DNA from: Vandiemenella viatica
Taxonomy: Eukaryota; Arthropoda; Insecta; Orthoptera; Morabidae
DNA: 64,000 nucleotides
Direction of reading: 5' to 3'
NCBI GenBank assembly: GCA_031002005.1
Contig: JARYHS010011408.1
Location: 223,489,473 to 223,553,472, forward strand
Both the position numbers and the translations under genes were made by a program. The notes below the pieces were generated by a model. The model was not told the origin of the DNA and did no database searches. It saw only the letters and a program-made list of their open reading frames with translations. Shown here piece by piece: positions 33,691 to 45,697 of the stretch (the first letter of the stretch is position 1; the number at the start of each line of letters is the position of its first letter).

Positions 33691-35984
33691 TAGATCCATT
33701 AAAATACAAAAAAATGGTAAGTTTCTAACGGCTTTATCATTTTGATACTTGCACCCTGAAGTGTGACTTTTGGAAGCGCACCGTCGCGTCGCAAGGTTAA
33801 TTCGGGCCTACTTTCCGGTTGATACCTAAGGAACTGTCAATTTTATTGCCCCGCCCGACAGAAGGATTATAGTCAACAGCGTAGGATACACTCCATACGG
33901 AAGGTTTTGGGATTTAACCAAGAAGTCCTGGTACATAATCATACACAAATCACTCGAACCCGCAAAAATTCTTCAAATTCAGAGTCATTATTTGATACTG
34001 TTTCCTACGTCGGTGACGATGTATATTGAACCTTGCTAACGTTTCACCGCTGTCTGTCCAATTTATATAATACTTCTGTGGCTCATAAACAGTCGTACAT
34101 TTGTATCTCCGGACGTTGGTTTAGATAATGCTGCTTAGGTGAAGAGTTTAAGCCACTCACCGTGTTGAATCATTTGTATGCCATGTGACACTCTGGATAT
34201 AACTTTAAAATTGTCAAATTGTTACCAGAACTATTTCCACATTGACGATATTTTACAAATATCTATCTTATATACGTACAGCCATCAAAAATCAATGATT
34301 CCGATACCCGGATTCCCAAAACGATATTTCCATTTCCTTTGAAAGAAATACAATAAAAGTACGCGTATCCAAAGGCAGACGTTCTTACATGGAAACAGAA
34401 ATAAGATTATAAAATAATCATAAAATCTGCTTCTTATTATGGTTTTAAAACAGTGTTCTATGTCTCGACTGTACATGTCAAAACATAGTTTAAGTACCAC
34501 TGAAGGTGGTTTAAAAATAAGAAAACAATGTTGGCCTGTTCGAATGTCTTCCGCCTTAGCATTGTGGTGCTATCTAGCGTCGAGAACTGAAGCTATATGA
34601 GAAGCTGTGTGATGCGTATATGCACGCTGCTGCTATCTATCACGTTCGGAATATAACACAAATTTATAGCCAGAGCTATAGAAAGGGAATAATTGTATGT
34701 TATACATAATTTATCGTCTTAACGGTTAAGGGGACAACAAAAACACAAGTTTATCAATCGTAAAAGAATGTAATGAAACAGAACTACTAAATAGATTTCT
34801 GATCATTACTTAATTAGTGACTAAATACAAGGAATAAGATTAGAAGAAAGTGATTTTATCTGTAATTTCATAGTGAACAGAATTTAACGGTGAAGTACAA
34901 ATGGCATTTTTTTTTTTATTTTTTTTTTTTTATTAATATGGTCTAACCTTTGGTTAGAAACTCAAGGTGTACACATTTTGTTGTGCTATCGTATGTTACT
35001 TTGGCTGTAGCAAGTGTAAGATTTTTGTATAAAGACTGTAAATCGTAACTTATTTCATATAAAACAAAATTGAAATTATCGGTGTATCACAAATAATCAG
35101 CAATAATCATATAAACCATCAAAACTGTAGATGGAATATGGTACCGGTATTTCAAATGTTTATTTACAAACTCCAATCATCGTAAAATGACCGATGATAA
35201 CATTTATGATTTTAATGCAATGTTGTTACACGCCATATTTCCACAATTGCTTATTTTAGTTGAATTGTTACTAACTAAAGTAAATGATTATATTTTCAGT
35301 GGTTTATTGTTTTATACCATACGCCTCTCATCGAGGTATCGTCAGCAACGCATCTGTATTGAAAATGTATGCTCACAATTTTAGTTAAATCGCTTTTTGA
35401 AAAGTTATACTGGAATTTACAATAGGCCTATGCTGATTGTTTTCTACTTACAGTTTTCATCACTCTTAGCAGGTTTGGTAGCTGATCGTCTCTGCTTTCC
35501 CCAACAAGCATTTTACATTACTAGTGTCCCAAAATTATTGATCTGTCAAAATCGTACTCCTGTCAAGTTGTATCGTGCGTCTTCTCGCTATTCATTTGTT
35601 TGTCGTAGCCATATTTTCTATTATGTAAGCGATTGCGCTGACAGCGCCAATTTTATACGTGTGTGAATGAGCTATGTCTTCATGATATGTTTTATTTGAT
35701 GTATGGAAGGAAAAAGTAAGTGAATTGATTTAATGCAGTTTTTGGTGTGTGTGCTTATTGTGTTTTTGAATCTTTGTGATAAGTGTGTGTTTATCATTCT
35801 AAACAGTGTGTTTGGTTAGGTTTATGTGATAAGGCCATTCTAGTACGTAACCTTAAGTATTTGTGGCTCTATTACCATTTGGCTAGCTTTATTTCTTAGG
35901 GATATTCTACGACAACCGTGGTGCTGCAATTTGAAGATGGCTGGAAAAGACAAATCGAATGTGAGGGATACTTATTTATATATA
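33691..35984. other. No gene seen; short shared segment at 35.2 kb
   Basis: AT-rich; T-rich run 34908-34931. The segment near 35205-35260 (GCAATGTTGTTACACGCCAT, then ATTTCCACAATTGCTTA) resembles 4.86-4.92 kb (GCGATGTTGTTGCAGGCCAT, then GTTTCCACAGTTGCTTA), showing an old dispersed repeat. Frames at 35187-35666 are not recognised. Confidence 0.45.
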
Positions 35985-36380
35985 TATATATCGCTTAGTT
36001 CTCGAAATTTACTGCCTCAAAAGTGAGGTGGTTAGATTGAAATGCGGCCTGGAACAGAAGAAAAAAAATTCGTCAGAGCCAAATTTGATGATAGATTCTT
36101 TCGTAACTCGATGAGATAAATCGAAAGTGAAGAATAAATTTTTTCGATATCTCCCTTATTTCTTGAGATATACTATCTCAAAATTGAGGTGTTTAAGTTG
36201 CTAAGCCACCTGGTCTAATAAAACACTCGAGAAAGAAGGAACTACATGTTGGATATGGACAATGGGTGTTTTGTTTTCTAACTACCGATTATGGTTTAGG
36301 CTGAAATGCGATCTAGACCAGAAGAACTCCGCCCAAGACACAAGGAACTATAATTAATTTTTGACAGTCGATATCTCTAA
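35985..36380. repeat. Degenerate tandem repeat, about 150-bp units
   Basis: Comparable phrases recur three times: CTGCCTCAAAAGTGAGGTGG ... GCGGCCTGGAACAGAAGAA near 36010-36060, CTATCTCAAAATTGAGGTGT ... GCCACCTGGTCTAATAAAA near 36172-36222, and GGTTTAGGCTGAAATGCGAT ... CTAGACCAGAAGAACTCCGC near 36293-36333. They are clearly diverged. Confidence 0.55.
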
Positions 36381-36471
36381 AATATAGATATATCAACAAC
36401 AACAAAAATTAAGCTTAACAATATAATTCTTCAAGTAGTTGATAATTTTTTATTATTATTATTATTTTTAT

Positions 36472-36489
36472 GGGGGGGGGGGGGGGGGG
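36472..36489. repeat. Poly-G run of 18
   Basis: Eighteen uninterrupted G residues follow TTATTATTATTATTTTTAT. A homopolymer of this kind is unusual in this AT-rich sequence and its length is likely to be uncertain. Confidence 0.9.
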
Positions 36490-36823
36490 AAGAGAGTGCC
36501 ACGTTATGTACTAAGATATTCCCTTCTGCTCCGCAATTTTTCATTGTGTTGTAAAGCAGTTCACGCTTCACTTCATCTGGAAGAGGACTGTCACCAACCT
36601 GACAGTCCGTGAGAGTCAAAAGGGGCGAATTTTGCCTCCAAGAGACTAAAAAGTAGTAGATACTTCATCACGTGTAAGCCGTACTGACAGTTCACCTGCA
36701 CGGTGCATGAGAAATCTGTGGGATTATAATTGGCAACGAGATACGTCCCATGCATGTCTGTGACTAATTTAAAAGTTCTCGTTAGGGCAATTCAGTGAGG
36801 TCTCTCGCACTCATCAGATCGTG

Positions 36824-37150
36824 GGGAAGCGTCCATAAACCACGTAGCTCTAATTTGGCCTCCTGTGACCTCTCCCCCCAGGCCCCCACGTAGCATGTAG
36901 CTATTTTCCCTTTTGATTCCAGAAGACATTTTGTACTGTTTTCTCTTGTCACACTATCGTAAATTACATACGGAGATAATTAACTGCGGGAAATAAATAT
37001 TCACATGCTGTTATGTGTCCTGTTCCTTATTTTAACTCTGAAAAATGTTATGAAAGCTACGTGGTCCCTCCCACCACGTAGCCCAGTTTAGCCTTCCAGT
37101 CAACCCCTCCCTCCCCCTGGACCGAGCCACGTAGTTTGTGCACGTTCCCT
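36824..37150. mobile_element. MITE of about 330 bp
   Basis: Left end GGGAAGCGTCCATAAACCAC, then GTAGCTC; right end, reverse-complemented, AGGGAACGTGCACAAACTAC, then GTGGCTC. CACGTAG / CTACGTG words recur inside (about 36890 and 37062-37083). No coding capacity. The target duplication could not be defined, so the superfamily is open, though ends of the type G-x-x-C-G-T-x-x-A-x-A-A-A-x-x-A-C-G are common in arthropod MITEs. Confidence 0.6.
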
Positions 37151-37180
37151 AGTTGGTTTAAGTGTGATGTTAGTTAATTA

Positions 37181-38420
37181 ACTTGGGAACTATCAGACAT
37201 GTTAAGAACTTATTTCGATCTCCCGCATGTATGTTGAAGGCTACACACCATATATATCTGTGGTATAGTCTTTTTTTGAGTATTCGCATGCAAAGAAACA
37301 AAAAAAAAAAATCTAAATGTCCTTTAAATACTAAGTTATTGCCCTATGATATCAAATGTGATAAGGTTTCAGAATTTTCTGACCACGATTAAAATCCCCC
37401 CAGTGTCAAATATTTTTATTTATTTTAATCTTGTCAAGCATGACTTTTTTATTTTATTTAAACTTCATTTACGTACTTTTATTTCGTGAAATAAATTTTA
37501 AAACAAATCACACTGCTTATAACAAATACAACAAACACTATTTCGACCAATACATCAACCAATGTCTTCGTAATAAACGCCACCCATACTCAATGAAATT
37601 TGGTCAGTAGGTGAATCTGTTAGTAAACTGGAATCTGACACAACCATTTTGCAATGTTTATAAGCATTTGTCACCTGTTCTTCCATTTCGTTGTTGAGCT
37701 CCAATTTTCTTCACACATATTATTTTATTTTCAAACATTTACACGCAACCTCCCTTGGAATTAAACATTAGAAAGAAAAAAAAAAAACTTCTTCCAAATG
37801 TTACGTATTTCGTTTAAAATACCTCTTGACGATATACACGTAAAGAAACGACGAACATGAAATAAATGAAATAATAGTACCTATTTCAATTGAGTACGCA
37901 CCAAAACAATAAACTTTTTAACAAAAAGTGAAGAAATAATGTAAGAATGGAGACTTTCCTGACGTATAATTGCAATGAGGTCTTCAAGGGTGTACGGACG
38001 GATTGTGTTGTGAAAAAACAATCCGTCGGCGGGCCCTAGAAGACTTCATTACGAAAAAACTATTTTCAGTAGAAAAAAAAGACGGCGAATTGTAGGTAAT
38101 ATGATTTGTTTTAAATATTATTTCACTCAATAAAAGTATTAAATGAAATTTAAATAAAATAAAAATGTCGGGCTTCACAATTTCTGAAGATAAAAATAAA
38201 TAAAAATATTTGATACTGCGCTGTCATTTGATAAATTGCGGCAATAATTTTTTATTTAGACAAAATTTAGATTTTTTGTTTCTTTGCTTGCGAGTAACTC
38301 AAAAACTAGGCCGCCTTTTGAGAAACGACTGTACCACAGACATATTTGGCGTGTAGCCTCCAACATATATGCAGGGGATCGAAATCCGTTTTTAACATGT
38401 CTGATGGTCTCTAGGTAAGT
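37181..38420. mobile_element. Foldback-type element, 1.24 kb, arms of 160-180 bp
   Basis: Left arm 37181-37343 and right arm 38239-38420 are inverted copies. Examples: ATCAGACATGTTAAGAACTT left against ATCAGACATGTTAAAAACGG (right arm, complemented), GGCTACACACCATATATATC against GGCTACACGCCAAATATGTC, and AAAGAAACAAAAAA in both. The left arm has lost about 20 bp present in the right arm. The spacer has no frame and contains a further hairpin at 37974-38050. Confidence 0.75.
37974..38050. repeat. Imperfect hairpin within the foldback
   Basis: Arms 37974-38004 and 38020-38050 pair in 24 of 31 positions (AATGAGGTCTTCAAGGG with CCCTAGAAGACTTCATT; GACGGATT with AATCCGTC). It is GC-richer than the surroundings. 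Confidence 0.75.
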
Positions 38421-38459
38421 CCTGATTCTCTGTGAAACGGCTATTTTGGTCGGCTGTTC

Positions 38460-38701
38460 ACGTGCAACTGTAGTGAATATCTATGACAGAGAAACCACGA
38501 GTAGATGATGAGGTGATGGACGTCCACGCCTCATCACAGAACGTGCAGGTCGGAGTATTGCCCGCTCTGTAAAGGACAGGTTGTGATTTGTGTTGATCTG
38601 ACGGCTGAGTACAATGCTGGTGAAGGCATAAGTGTATTCTGTTCCAATGTTGGACCTAAACGCTATTAAACAGGTGGTCATAATGTCTTGGCTGATCAGT
38701 G
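38460..38701. mobile_element. Remnant with a Tc1/mariner-type right end
   Basis: The right border reads GGTGGTCATAATGTCTTGGC, then TGATCAGTG, followed by TA. I recognise CACTGATCAGCC...ATTATGACCACC as an end common to Tc1-like elements in arthropods. The matching left end is not evident, so this looks like a truncated copy. Confidence 0.5.
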
Positions 38702-40489
38702 TAACTACATGAGCTTTTCAGCAAACCGCTATTGGTATTAGCAGTTGGCTATCTGATTAGCAATTTTCACTTAATAATCTGTTACATACTGTAACCAGTA
38801 AAAGGAAATAACTGATAAATGAATACAATAATGTAGATATCAGATACGTAAATCGTGAATGTTCTATACCGAAACTGGCAGACTGCACCAGCTGACGTGG
38901 TCAGACTCCTAAACTAACATAATCGTTAATTAGCTTCCTTGTTGTGACTCTGCGCAATGGGTTTTTACTTCAACGTCTACTTACAAGCGAATCAACACGA
39001 TTGGTCCTGAATGCGAGCGGCTTGTTGTGATTACTTCTTCAAGTGGGTAGGTAGATGGCGGAATACTTGAATTTACGAAAGCTGTTATGAGCGCCTTTAA
39101 TATACGGTGAGGGTTTCCCCCGTCCTATGTGAGAACTTTCGTGTTGAATTAGCGAATTCAAAGAAAAGCAGATTCAAGGCTCTTGTCTATCTACAACTAA
39201 CAGTTTCAACGAACTATAGAGAAAAACCGTTCTCATTAAACATGGTTTACGATCTTGGATGGACTTTTTAGTTTTGGTTAGACCTGTGATGGCGAGTGTC
39301 ATGAAAAAAAGGGGGTGGGCTGAGAAATTGAGTTACTGCTGGAAGTATGACCGGCCTGTTAGGCCCGACGCCATGTGTCTAATCTACTGGAGTTGCCATC
39401 TGTCGGCGAAACGTGTAACTTCCTGGGTTCGGTATGGTAAGTGTATTTTTGTGTTTCTGAAATGTATAATCTATGAGGATTAGATTGGGGACAGTGTGAA
39501 TTTTATTGTGTTTATTTTTTTGAAGTTGTGTTCTTCATATATTTTATTGTTAAATCAGTTTAATGTTTTTGGTGAACAAGTAAACTGATTCCCGTTATAA
39601 TATCTTTTGCGCACGTGTCTTGAAACTTCAACAAGACTGTCAGAGCAGATGGTAGAACGCTGAAAATCTTCGGCGAATGTGCAAAAGAAAACATTAAATC
39701 ATGTTAGAGGAAAGTGACGATACTCCAACTATAATGAAAGCAGTCCTTTAGTTTTCCTTGTAACAGAGCAGTAAATAAAAATATAGTGTTATGCTATAAT
39801 GTCTTGAATAAACATCACAATACAAAATAAATGCCTCATTAAATATGAAGGTATGAGAGCAAATAATCGAACATAATCCTGCAACCAAGCACAAAACTGA
39901 GATGGAAGGCAAGCCATTTTATGAAACGTCAAACAAGCACAGATCCTTTATTCTATAGTCTCTGTTACATTCTAAAGATAAAAAAGTACAACAAGACATG
40001 ATAAATCAGTAGGGGGTAATTTGATGATGTAAAGTGACTATTTGAATTATGTGGACCAAACACAATAAAGTGGTGGTTCACTACTTTTCACTAGGAAGGC
40101 GAGAGGTAGTGCAAATGAGAAGTCACTGTTGTGCAGACCAGAGAAAGGCCATCCAACGTAGTATCGATCGAAACATATTCTGTCGCTTTCTCAACGTTAC
40201 CTCCCAAGATAATTGTACACGAATAGTCTCTAACTGTTGTATACAACAGAGGTAACATACCATACACAAGACACTAAAAAATTCGTTACTTTTTTTTTTA
40301 CAATTTATCAAATATCATTTTCATACATGGTATGCAGACAGATCACATTAGCTTAAGTTGCTAAAACACTAATCACTCCCAGTTGGCCGCATTCATTGTC
40401 GTTCTTTTTACGCAATTCCCCCGCCCCTATTGACTTCGAAGTTGACGAGTTGATACACCATCATAAATCATGTAAATTATCTCTAAAAG
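38702..40489. other. No gene seen
   Basis: A 74-codon plus frame at 39259-39483 and overlapping frames at 40049-40311 are not recognised. No repeats were noticed within this stretch. Confidence 0.45.
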
Positions 40490-41215
40490 GTGTTTTTTGT
40501 TGTTGTTATCACAAGCCAAAATCTCCCTTCATACCAAATCGAAATCGATAAATGAGGTATCATTTTAAAGATTAGGGTATCCCCTTTTCTCACAACATAT
40601 TGTAAGAAAGTAATTTTTCCCGAATTAGACCCTTAAAAGACAACAATATTTCTAAAATGCTATTTTTTGTGTCACGACCCATTTATCTCGAAAAATGAAG
40701 TATCATTTTAAAGATTAAGATCTCCGGTTTAAGGTGCAAAAATATTAATATTTCTACAAAGCGTTTCTGTATCACGAGCCATTTATCTCCCTTGGTATCA
40801 AACCAATACAGATAAATAAAATGAAGTGTCATTTTAAAGATTAAGGACCTCACGTTACTCACATCATATTTGAAGAAAGGAATTTTTGGGAATTTGACCC
40901 TTAAGGTCAAAAGGGCAAATTAATTCCCTAGCGTATTTTTTTCATCACGAATAATTTATCTCCCTTGATATCACGTTAAAGATTAATGTCTCTGCTTTGG
41001 TCACATCACATCTTAAGAAAGGAATTTGATCCTTATAGGCAAAAGTATCATTATTTCCAACGTATAACGTGTTTTTTTTGTTACGAGCCATTGTTCTCCC
41101 TTGGTACCAATCCGAAATCGATAAATGAGTGTCATTTAAAAGATTAAGGTATCCACTCAGGAACATTTCTAATTAAGAACAAAATTTTTCAGATTTGATC
41201 GTTAAAGGACAAAAG
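40490..41215. repeat. Degenerate tandem array of irregular units
   Basis: The phrase ATCACGAGCCATTTATCTCC and its variants starts near 40508, 40671, 40771, 40943 and 41081, each followed by CCCTTGGTATCAAACC-like words (missing in the second unit), then GTATCATTTTAAAGATTAAG (partly lost in the fourth) and AAGAAAGGAATTT-like words. Unit length varies from 100 to 173 bp. Frames on the minus strand across it are incidental. Confidence 0.85.
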
Positions 41216-41689
41216 TAATAACTGTGTATGTCGCTTATGAGATGGCTTAGAGCCAAGCCGCGAGATAGCAGCAGCACATATCACGAGATATTAATGTCAC
41301 TGGCGTACACGATTCTGCGTCTAGATATGTGGATAGAGCAACTTTGAAAGAGCTGTGTTACGGTAACAGTAACGTAATTCTTGAAGCAATTGATAATTTG
41401 TGTTCAGCCAGGATAGTCATGTCTGCATCTGCCCAAGATAAGAGAAATTTGCTCCAGAGCTAGCCAGTAACATAACAAAAGTTTCCGTCACATATTTTTT
41501 AATATCAATGCAACACAATTTTTAAATGCGAGATGATAAATTTATTATTCCACTTTTTTAATAAATAAATCAATGAATGAGTTATTAAAGACAGAATTAA
41601 ATTTCATTCCATCATCTCTAACAACAGGTGATTGTCTGTTTATTTGAAATGGTATCACGCAAGAATTACATAACAGATTTTGAGGGGGT
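41216..41689. other. No gene seen
   Basis: AT-rich, no frame or repeat recognised. Confidence 0.5.
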
Positions 41690-41979
41690 TTTACAGTTTG
41701 AAAGCTTGTAGTCTAGCGCAAAATATACAGTTTGACTTTTGCGTACGTGACCGGACGTCGGAGCAGGAAATTATAATTTCTTTATAACCCACAATTTACA
41801 CATCAAAGATTATTAACACAACCCAACCAGAGATTTTCCACTTCGTCAGGGATAAATGTAAACATCCGTGAAAACGTTATTCCTGTTTTTTTTTCTGCTA
41901 TTCGCGATTTGTAACATAGCAAAATTAGTTTAGTTTATTTCTTACACTACTATTTGTCCGTCTGTGGTGGTGGATAAAC
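41690..41979. repeat. Dispersed repeat, copy 2, interrupted by a hAT
   Basis: Matches parts of 18.70-19.39 kb in the same order (CCCAACCAGAGATTTTCCAC; CTTACACTACTATTTGTCCG against CTTACGCTAGTATTTGTCCG). It ends at the GGATAAAC where the hAT was inserted and may continue after 43083. Confidence 0.5.
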
Positions 41980-43075
41980 TAGTGATGTAAGAAAACGTTT
42001 TTTTTTCTAACTTGAAAAAAACATGGAAAAAAACCTATGAAAAAAAGTTTCTTTTTCTGGGCCACATTTGGATCATAACTACTAAATCTCAAATTTGTAA
42101 GGCATTTATCGTTTAATATAACTGTTTTAGAGTTTATACTAAGTACTTATCTTAATTTTTATATCTACTATACTTTTCTGGTTCAGTAGAAAAGAAAATT
42201 ACGAAAATATTGGTAACATTGAAGTTTTCTTTTAGGAACGGGGACTTCCCGAAGATGCTTGGTTGCGCGGGAAGGAATCTCCGTTCCCCATTGTTTGGAT
42301 TGATACTCGCTATTTGAACTAGTGCTGCCAACCCTACGAATTTATCTGTAAACCTACGGATCTTTTCAAAAAATTGGGAATTTTAAATTTATCTACTCTT
42401 TTTTGCCTCTTTTTATTACTTATTGTGCTTTCCCTATATTCGTACACTTGTTTGACTCTCAGCGTATAGTGATACTGAGTCATTAAATTGTCAGTAATTA
42501 TGAATCGTTTCCTTGCAACCGTTGGCGTAAACCAACGATTGAAAAAGAAATAAAGCTCCTATTTTGTATGATAATAATTTCAAACTTGAAAGACCATAAT
42601 AAGAGAATTATCAGCGCAGCAGTCTTTATGCACAGTGTGTACTTTGTTCACAATTTAAAATTGCAATCTCAAAATCTTTTGCGTACAATACAAGAACAAC
42701 CAGTAAAAGAAAATGTAACTATTTCTGAAGTTATGGATCTAGAGGAGCCAGAAGAATAAACACCAAATTCCGACACCGACCAAACTGATGTTGGTAGTGC
42801 TGATACTAGTGAATGTGGTACTGACGTAGAGGATGAATAAAATTATGTTACCTATATAGATAAATTTATGAATCATTATGTAAGACATTATAGGATTCAG
42901 TAAGATACAAAACACACATCTAAAATGTAAGTTCCATAAATAAAACTATAATTTATCGAATTTATTGTTTTCTGAAAAAAAAACAAATTTAGAAAAAAAA
43001 ACCACGGTGCTATGTTTTTTTTCATGTTTTTTTTCACAAATCTGAAAAAAACTTTTTTTTCAATTTGCAACACTA
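41980..43075 (+). mobile_element. Deleted hAT, 1096 bp, exact 8-bp target duplication
   Basis: It starts TAGTGATGTAAG and ends TTGCAACACTA. GGATAAAC flanks both ends exactly (41972-41979, 43076-43083). Both subterminal regions are rich in GAAAAAAA words, in opposite orientation. It keeps only the last part of a transposase-like frame. A related locus at about 19.33-19.35 kb reads straight through the insertion point. Confidence 0.88.
42490..42839 (+). pseudogene. Possible C-terminal end of a hAT transposase
   Basis: The plus strand reads MIIISNLKDHNKRIISAAVF, then MHSVYFVHNLKLQSQNLLRT, an E-rich stretch, one stop, and SDTDQTDVGSADTSECGTDV ending in an acidic tail with a stop at 42837-42839. 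In hAT proteins of this type the segment K-x-x-x-L-V-x-I-x-x-N-L-K-L followed by an acidic tail closes the transposase; VYFVHNLKL fits that. The catalytic core is missing, so the assignment depends mainly on the surrounding element. Confidence 0.5.
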
Positions 43076-43083
43076 GGATAAAC

Positions 43084-43618
43084 ATCTCCTCAATCATTTT
43101 GCAATAAACATTTATAGAATGCGGGAAAGATCGAAAATGTGATGTTTTTCTTTACTTTAATTCCTACAAAGGTTCTGTATTACATACCACAGATATAATT
43201 CAACTCAGTAATCTGTTTTTCATCGACACTGAAAGTTGATCACGTGTTTTTTTTTCCTTTATTATTTAATTTTTTTTTAATTATTTTTTTTTGCAATAAC
43301 GAAAGAAAACTTACCAATTGGCTTTAACTGCATAAAAATATGGTATTTTTCCGTTTTACGTTAAACGTTACAACGATATTAGACTACAAACCACAGACAG
43401 CATCGTAATCACAGTTTCTTTTTTACGTGCTGAGAGCTGATAGCGTGTTGTACACCTCCGCATACCAAGGTGAAACTGCAGGAAAATGCTTGTTAAATTA
43501 AATAAAATAATTAATTCAATTAATATGTGGAATTACAATTGACAGCACAGGGGAGGTAATTGTAACTACACACCGTGTGACTCTGTATACCGAGTATTTT
43601 TCTGGACCATATTCACTC
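43084..43618. other. No gene seen; weak internal repeat
   Basis: Two diverged segments resemble each other: TACATACCACAGATATAATT ... GATCACGTGTTT (43180-43250) and TACAAACCACAGACAGCATC ... GATAGCGTGTTG (43385-43450). T-runs lie at 43246-43290. Confidence 0.45.
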
Positions 43619-44351
43619 AATTTAATTTGATTTAATTGCAATGGAGCACAGGCTCCGGTGGCAATTTCCCTACATCCCTATCTTCCACCTATCCTGCACC
43701 CACCTACATTTTCCCTCTACAAATTTTATCTTTCAATTCTTTCAACGATTTCGGGAAATTATTCATCATTTCTCTTGGTAACTCATTCCAATCCCTGACA
43801 CCCTTACCTAAAAAAGAGAATCTTCCCACACCTTTGTGCCTGAAATCGAGTGCTTGCTTGTGGTCATGGTCATCTTTTCCCTTCCATGCAGTACTTTTCA
43901 TACCTACTCCAATATCTTTCCATTCCTCATCGCCACTATACGCCTCGTATACTCTCTTGACTCTCTTCACCCTCCTCCTGTCTTGCAATGAATCCCATTC
44001 CAGCTCCTTTATCATATCCGTCACCGATTGCATTCTGCGATAATTTCCAGAAACAAATCTAGCAGCCCTTTTTTGCACCCTCTCCAACTCCTGTATTTGA
44101 TACGTAAAATGAGGGTCCCATACTACACTACCATATTCGAGCAATGATCTTACCAAAGTTTTGTAACCCAATTCCTTTACTTCTCTCGTACATCCCCTCA
44201 TCACTCTCTCCAATAAGTGTAGAATTTTGAAACCTTTTCCTTCCATTTGTACAATGTGTCCTGCCCAGTTAAGCTTGTTATCAAATGTAATGCTCAAGTT
44301 CAATTCCATATTCATCCTACCAAATTTATCTGCAAATTCCAATGGTAGATG
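43619..44351 (-). pseudogene. LINE 3' fragment, copy A (CR1/L2/Jockey-like RT C-terminus)
   Basis: A 212-codon open frame (43704-44342) reads WAGHIVQMEGKG, KILHLLERVMRGCTREVKEL, KTLVRSLLEYGSVVWDPHFT, LERVQKRAARFVSGNYRR, LEWDSLQDRRRVKRV and GVRDWNELPREMMN. The V-R-x-x-L-E-Y-x-x-x-V-W-D-P and V-Q-K-R-A-A-R-F-V words mark the region after the RT palm in CR1/L2/Jockey-like LINEs. There is no RT catalytic part, so the copy is 5'-truncated. The 3' end is a CCGGAGC...GCTCCATTGCAATT phrase plus AAATT repeats instead of poly-A. The open frame over its full length suggests a young copy. Confidence 0.85.
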
Positions 44352-45014
44352 ATTTTATAAAGAAATAGTGAAAGCTTTTTTTTCTAATTGTGTTAAATGG
44401 TATTGTTGATAGAATGAATGAGAAGAAATAAGGGCAATTATCTATTTAAAAATCACGGGAACATATACCCGTCGTTGCATTTAAAGCATAGCTGAAGGAT
44501 ACTCATCCATAGTAAAAACATAAAAAAATGTAACAATTGTTTGAGATACTAGTCTCTAGATTTACAACGATAAAAAATTCCTGTTGAAAGAAATCCTGTG
44601 CTTTTATTTTGGGAAGCAACAGTAATTGTAGCAACTCAGTCTGTGAAACATCAAACACTTATCGCTATTCGAGGGGCTACAGCTGTCTTTGATACGGGAG
44701 TAGGTCTGTGGCCGGTTGCCAATGGCATTCAGACAACTTCCGTCTTTCGACGCCTCACTCCCGACCATCACAATAAGTAGTTTGTAGCATACTGATAAAT
44801 TAGAACGAAATTGTAGACGCTTACAGACGTGAGAGAAAATGATATAGGGTATATAATCAGATGGCTATAAACGTTAAAATGTAATCTCAGTAAATGTTTT
44901 TCTTGTGGTGCGACGTAAAGGCAGTTTCTGTCGTTAAAAGTTTTCTTCCATCTCATTCCATACAAGCTGGTTTTACTTTTCTCTATCACATCTACCAGTT
45001 TGTATGACATTCTT
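44352..45014. other. No gene seen
   Basis: Frames of 60 codons (44598-44780) and 80 codons (44768-45010) overlap slightly and are not recognised. No terminal repeats were found. Confidence 0.45.
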
Positions 45015-45232
45015 CTACGGAGCCACGTGGTTGAGCGCCGGCGCTCAGGTCTGACATTTCGGAGGACGCGGGTTCGAATCCCCCTCCAGCCAAGGGGATT
45101 TCGGTTTTACATGGTTTCCACAAATCACTCTAGGTTAATGACGGGATGGTTCATTTAAAGAAGACCATGACTGAATCCCTTCGCGTTCCTTACCCCCTTT
45201 CCTTTCCCGCCTCGACGAGCCACAAGAAAAAA
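45015..45232 (+). repeat. tRNA-derived SINE, related to family B
   Basis: A head GGAGCCACGTGGTTGAGCGC, box B-like GGTTCGAATCCCC at 45071-45083, and a body with ACATGGTTTCCACAAATCAC, matching family B's CATGGTTTCCCCAAATCACT. A CCTTTCCCGCCTCGACGAGCC stretch ends it. Confidence 0.75.
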
Positions 45233-45588
45233 TTTATAAATTTCAATTAAACATTTCTAGCATTCATTAAAAATCAATTTAACTCCAAATTATCTGGAAG
45301 ACATAGACTTAACAGCTAGGTACTTAGTGGTCGCTATTATAATAAGCAGCAGCATGTACTACTTGAAATAAAAAATAAATAAATATCAAAATTTGACACA
45401 ATTATGACCAATATCTTCTCAGTCGACGAACAGAGGAAAGTTCTTCCTTCGCATAAAGGGAAGTTGTGATCAGAACATTAAATCGCATTCTCTACACATG
45501 ACAAATGGTAGAATGTATTCGCCAACTTTACCGTATTCCTTGTTTCTGGTTATCTGTCGTCGTAGCCGGCTACATAGTTCTCTATTTT
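45233..45588. other. No gene seen
   Basis: AT-rich; no frame belonging to a recognisable gene. Confidence 0.5.
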
Positions 45589-45697
45589 TTACCATGGCTT
45601 TACGCCTCGTCGACGTCGAGGTCATTAGAGGTGTGATGGGACTGGGGACAAGGAACGGGAAGGATTTCGGCCATGGCCTTTTGAAGGAAGCATCAAA
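45589..45697 (-). repeat. SINE family B, 3' fragment
   Basis: GCTTTACGCCTCGTCGACGT, then CGAGGTCATTAGAGG, and TCGGCCATGGCCTTTTGAAG, then GAAGCATC match the 3' part of the SINE at 22407-22652 in order. The head is missing. Confidence 0.75.
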
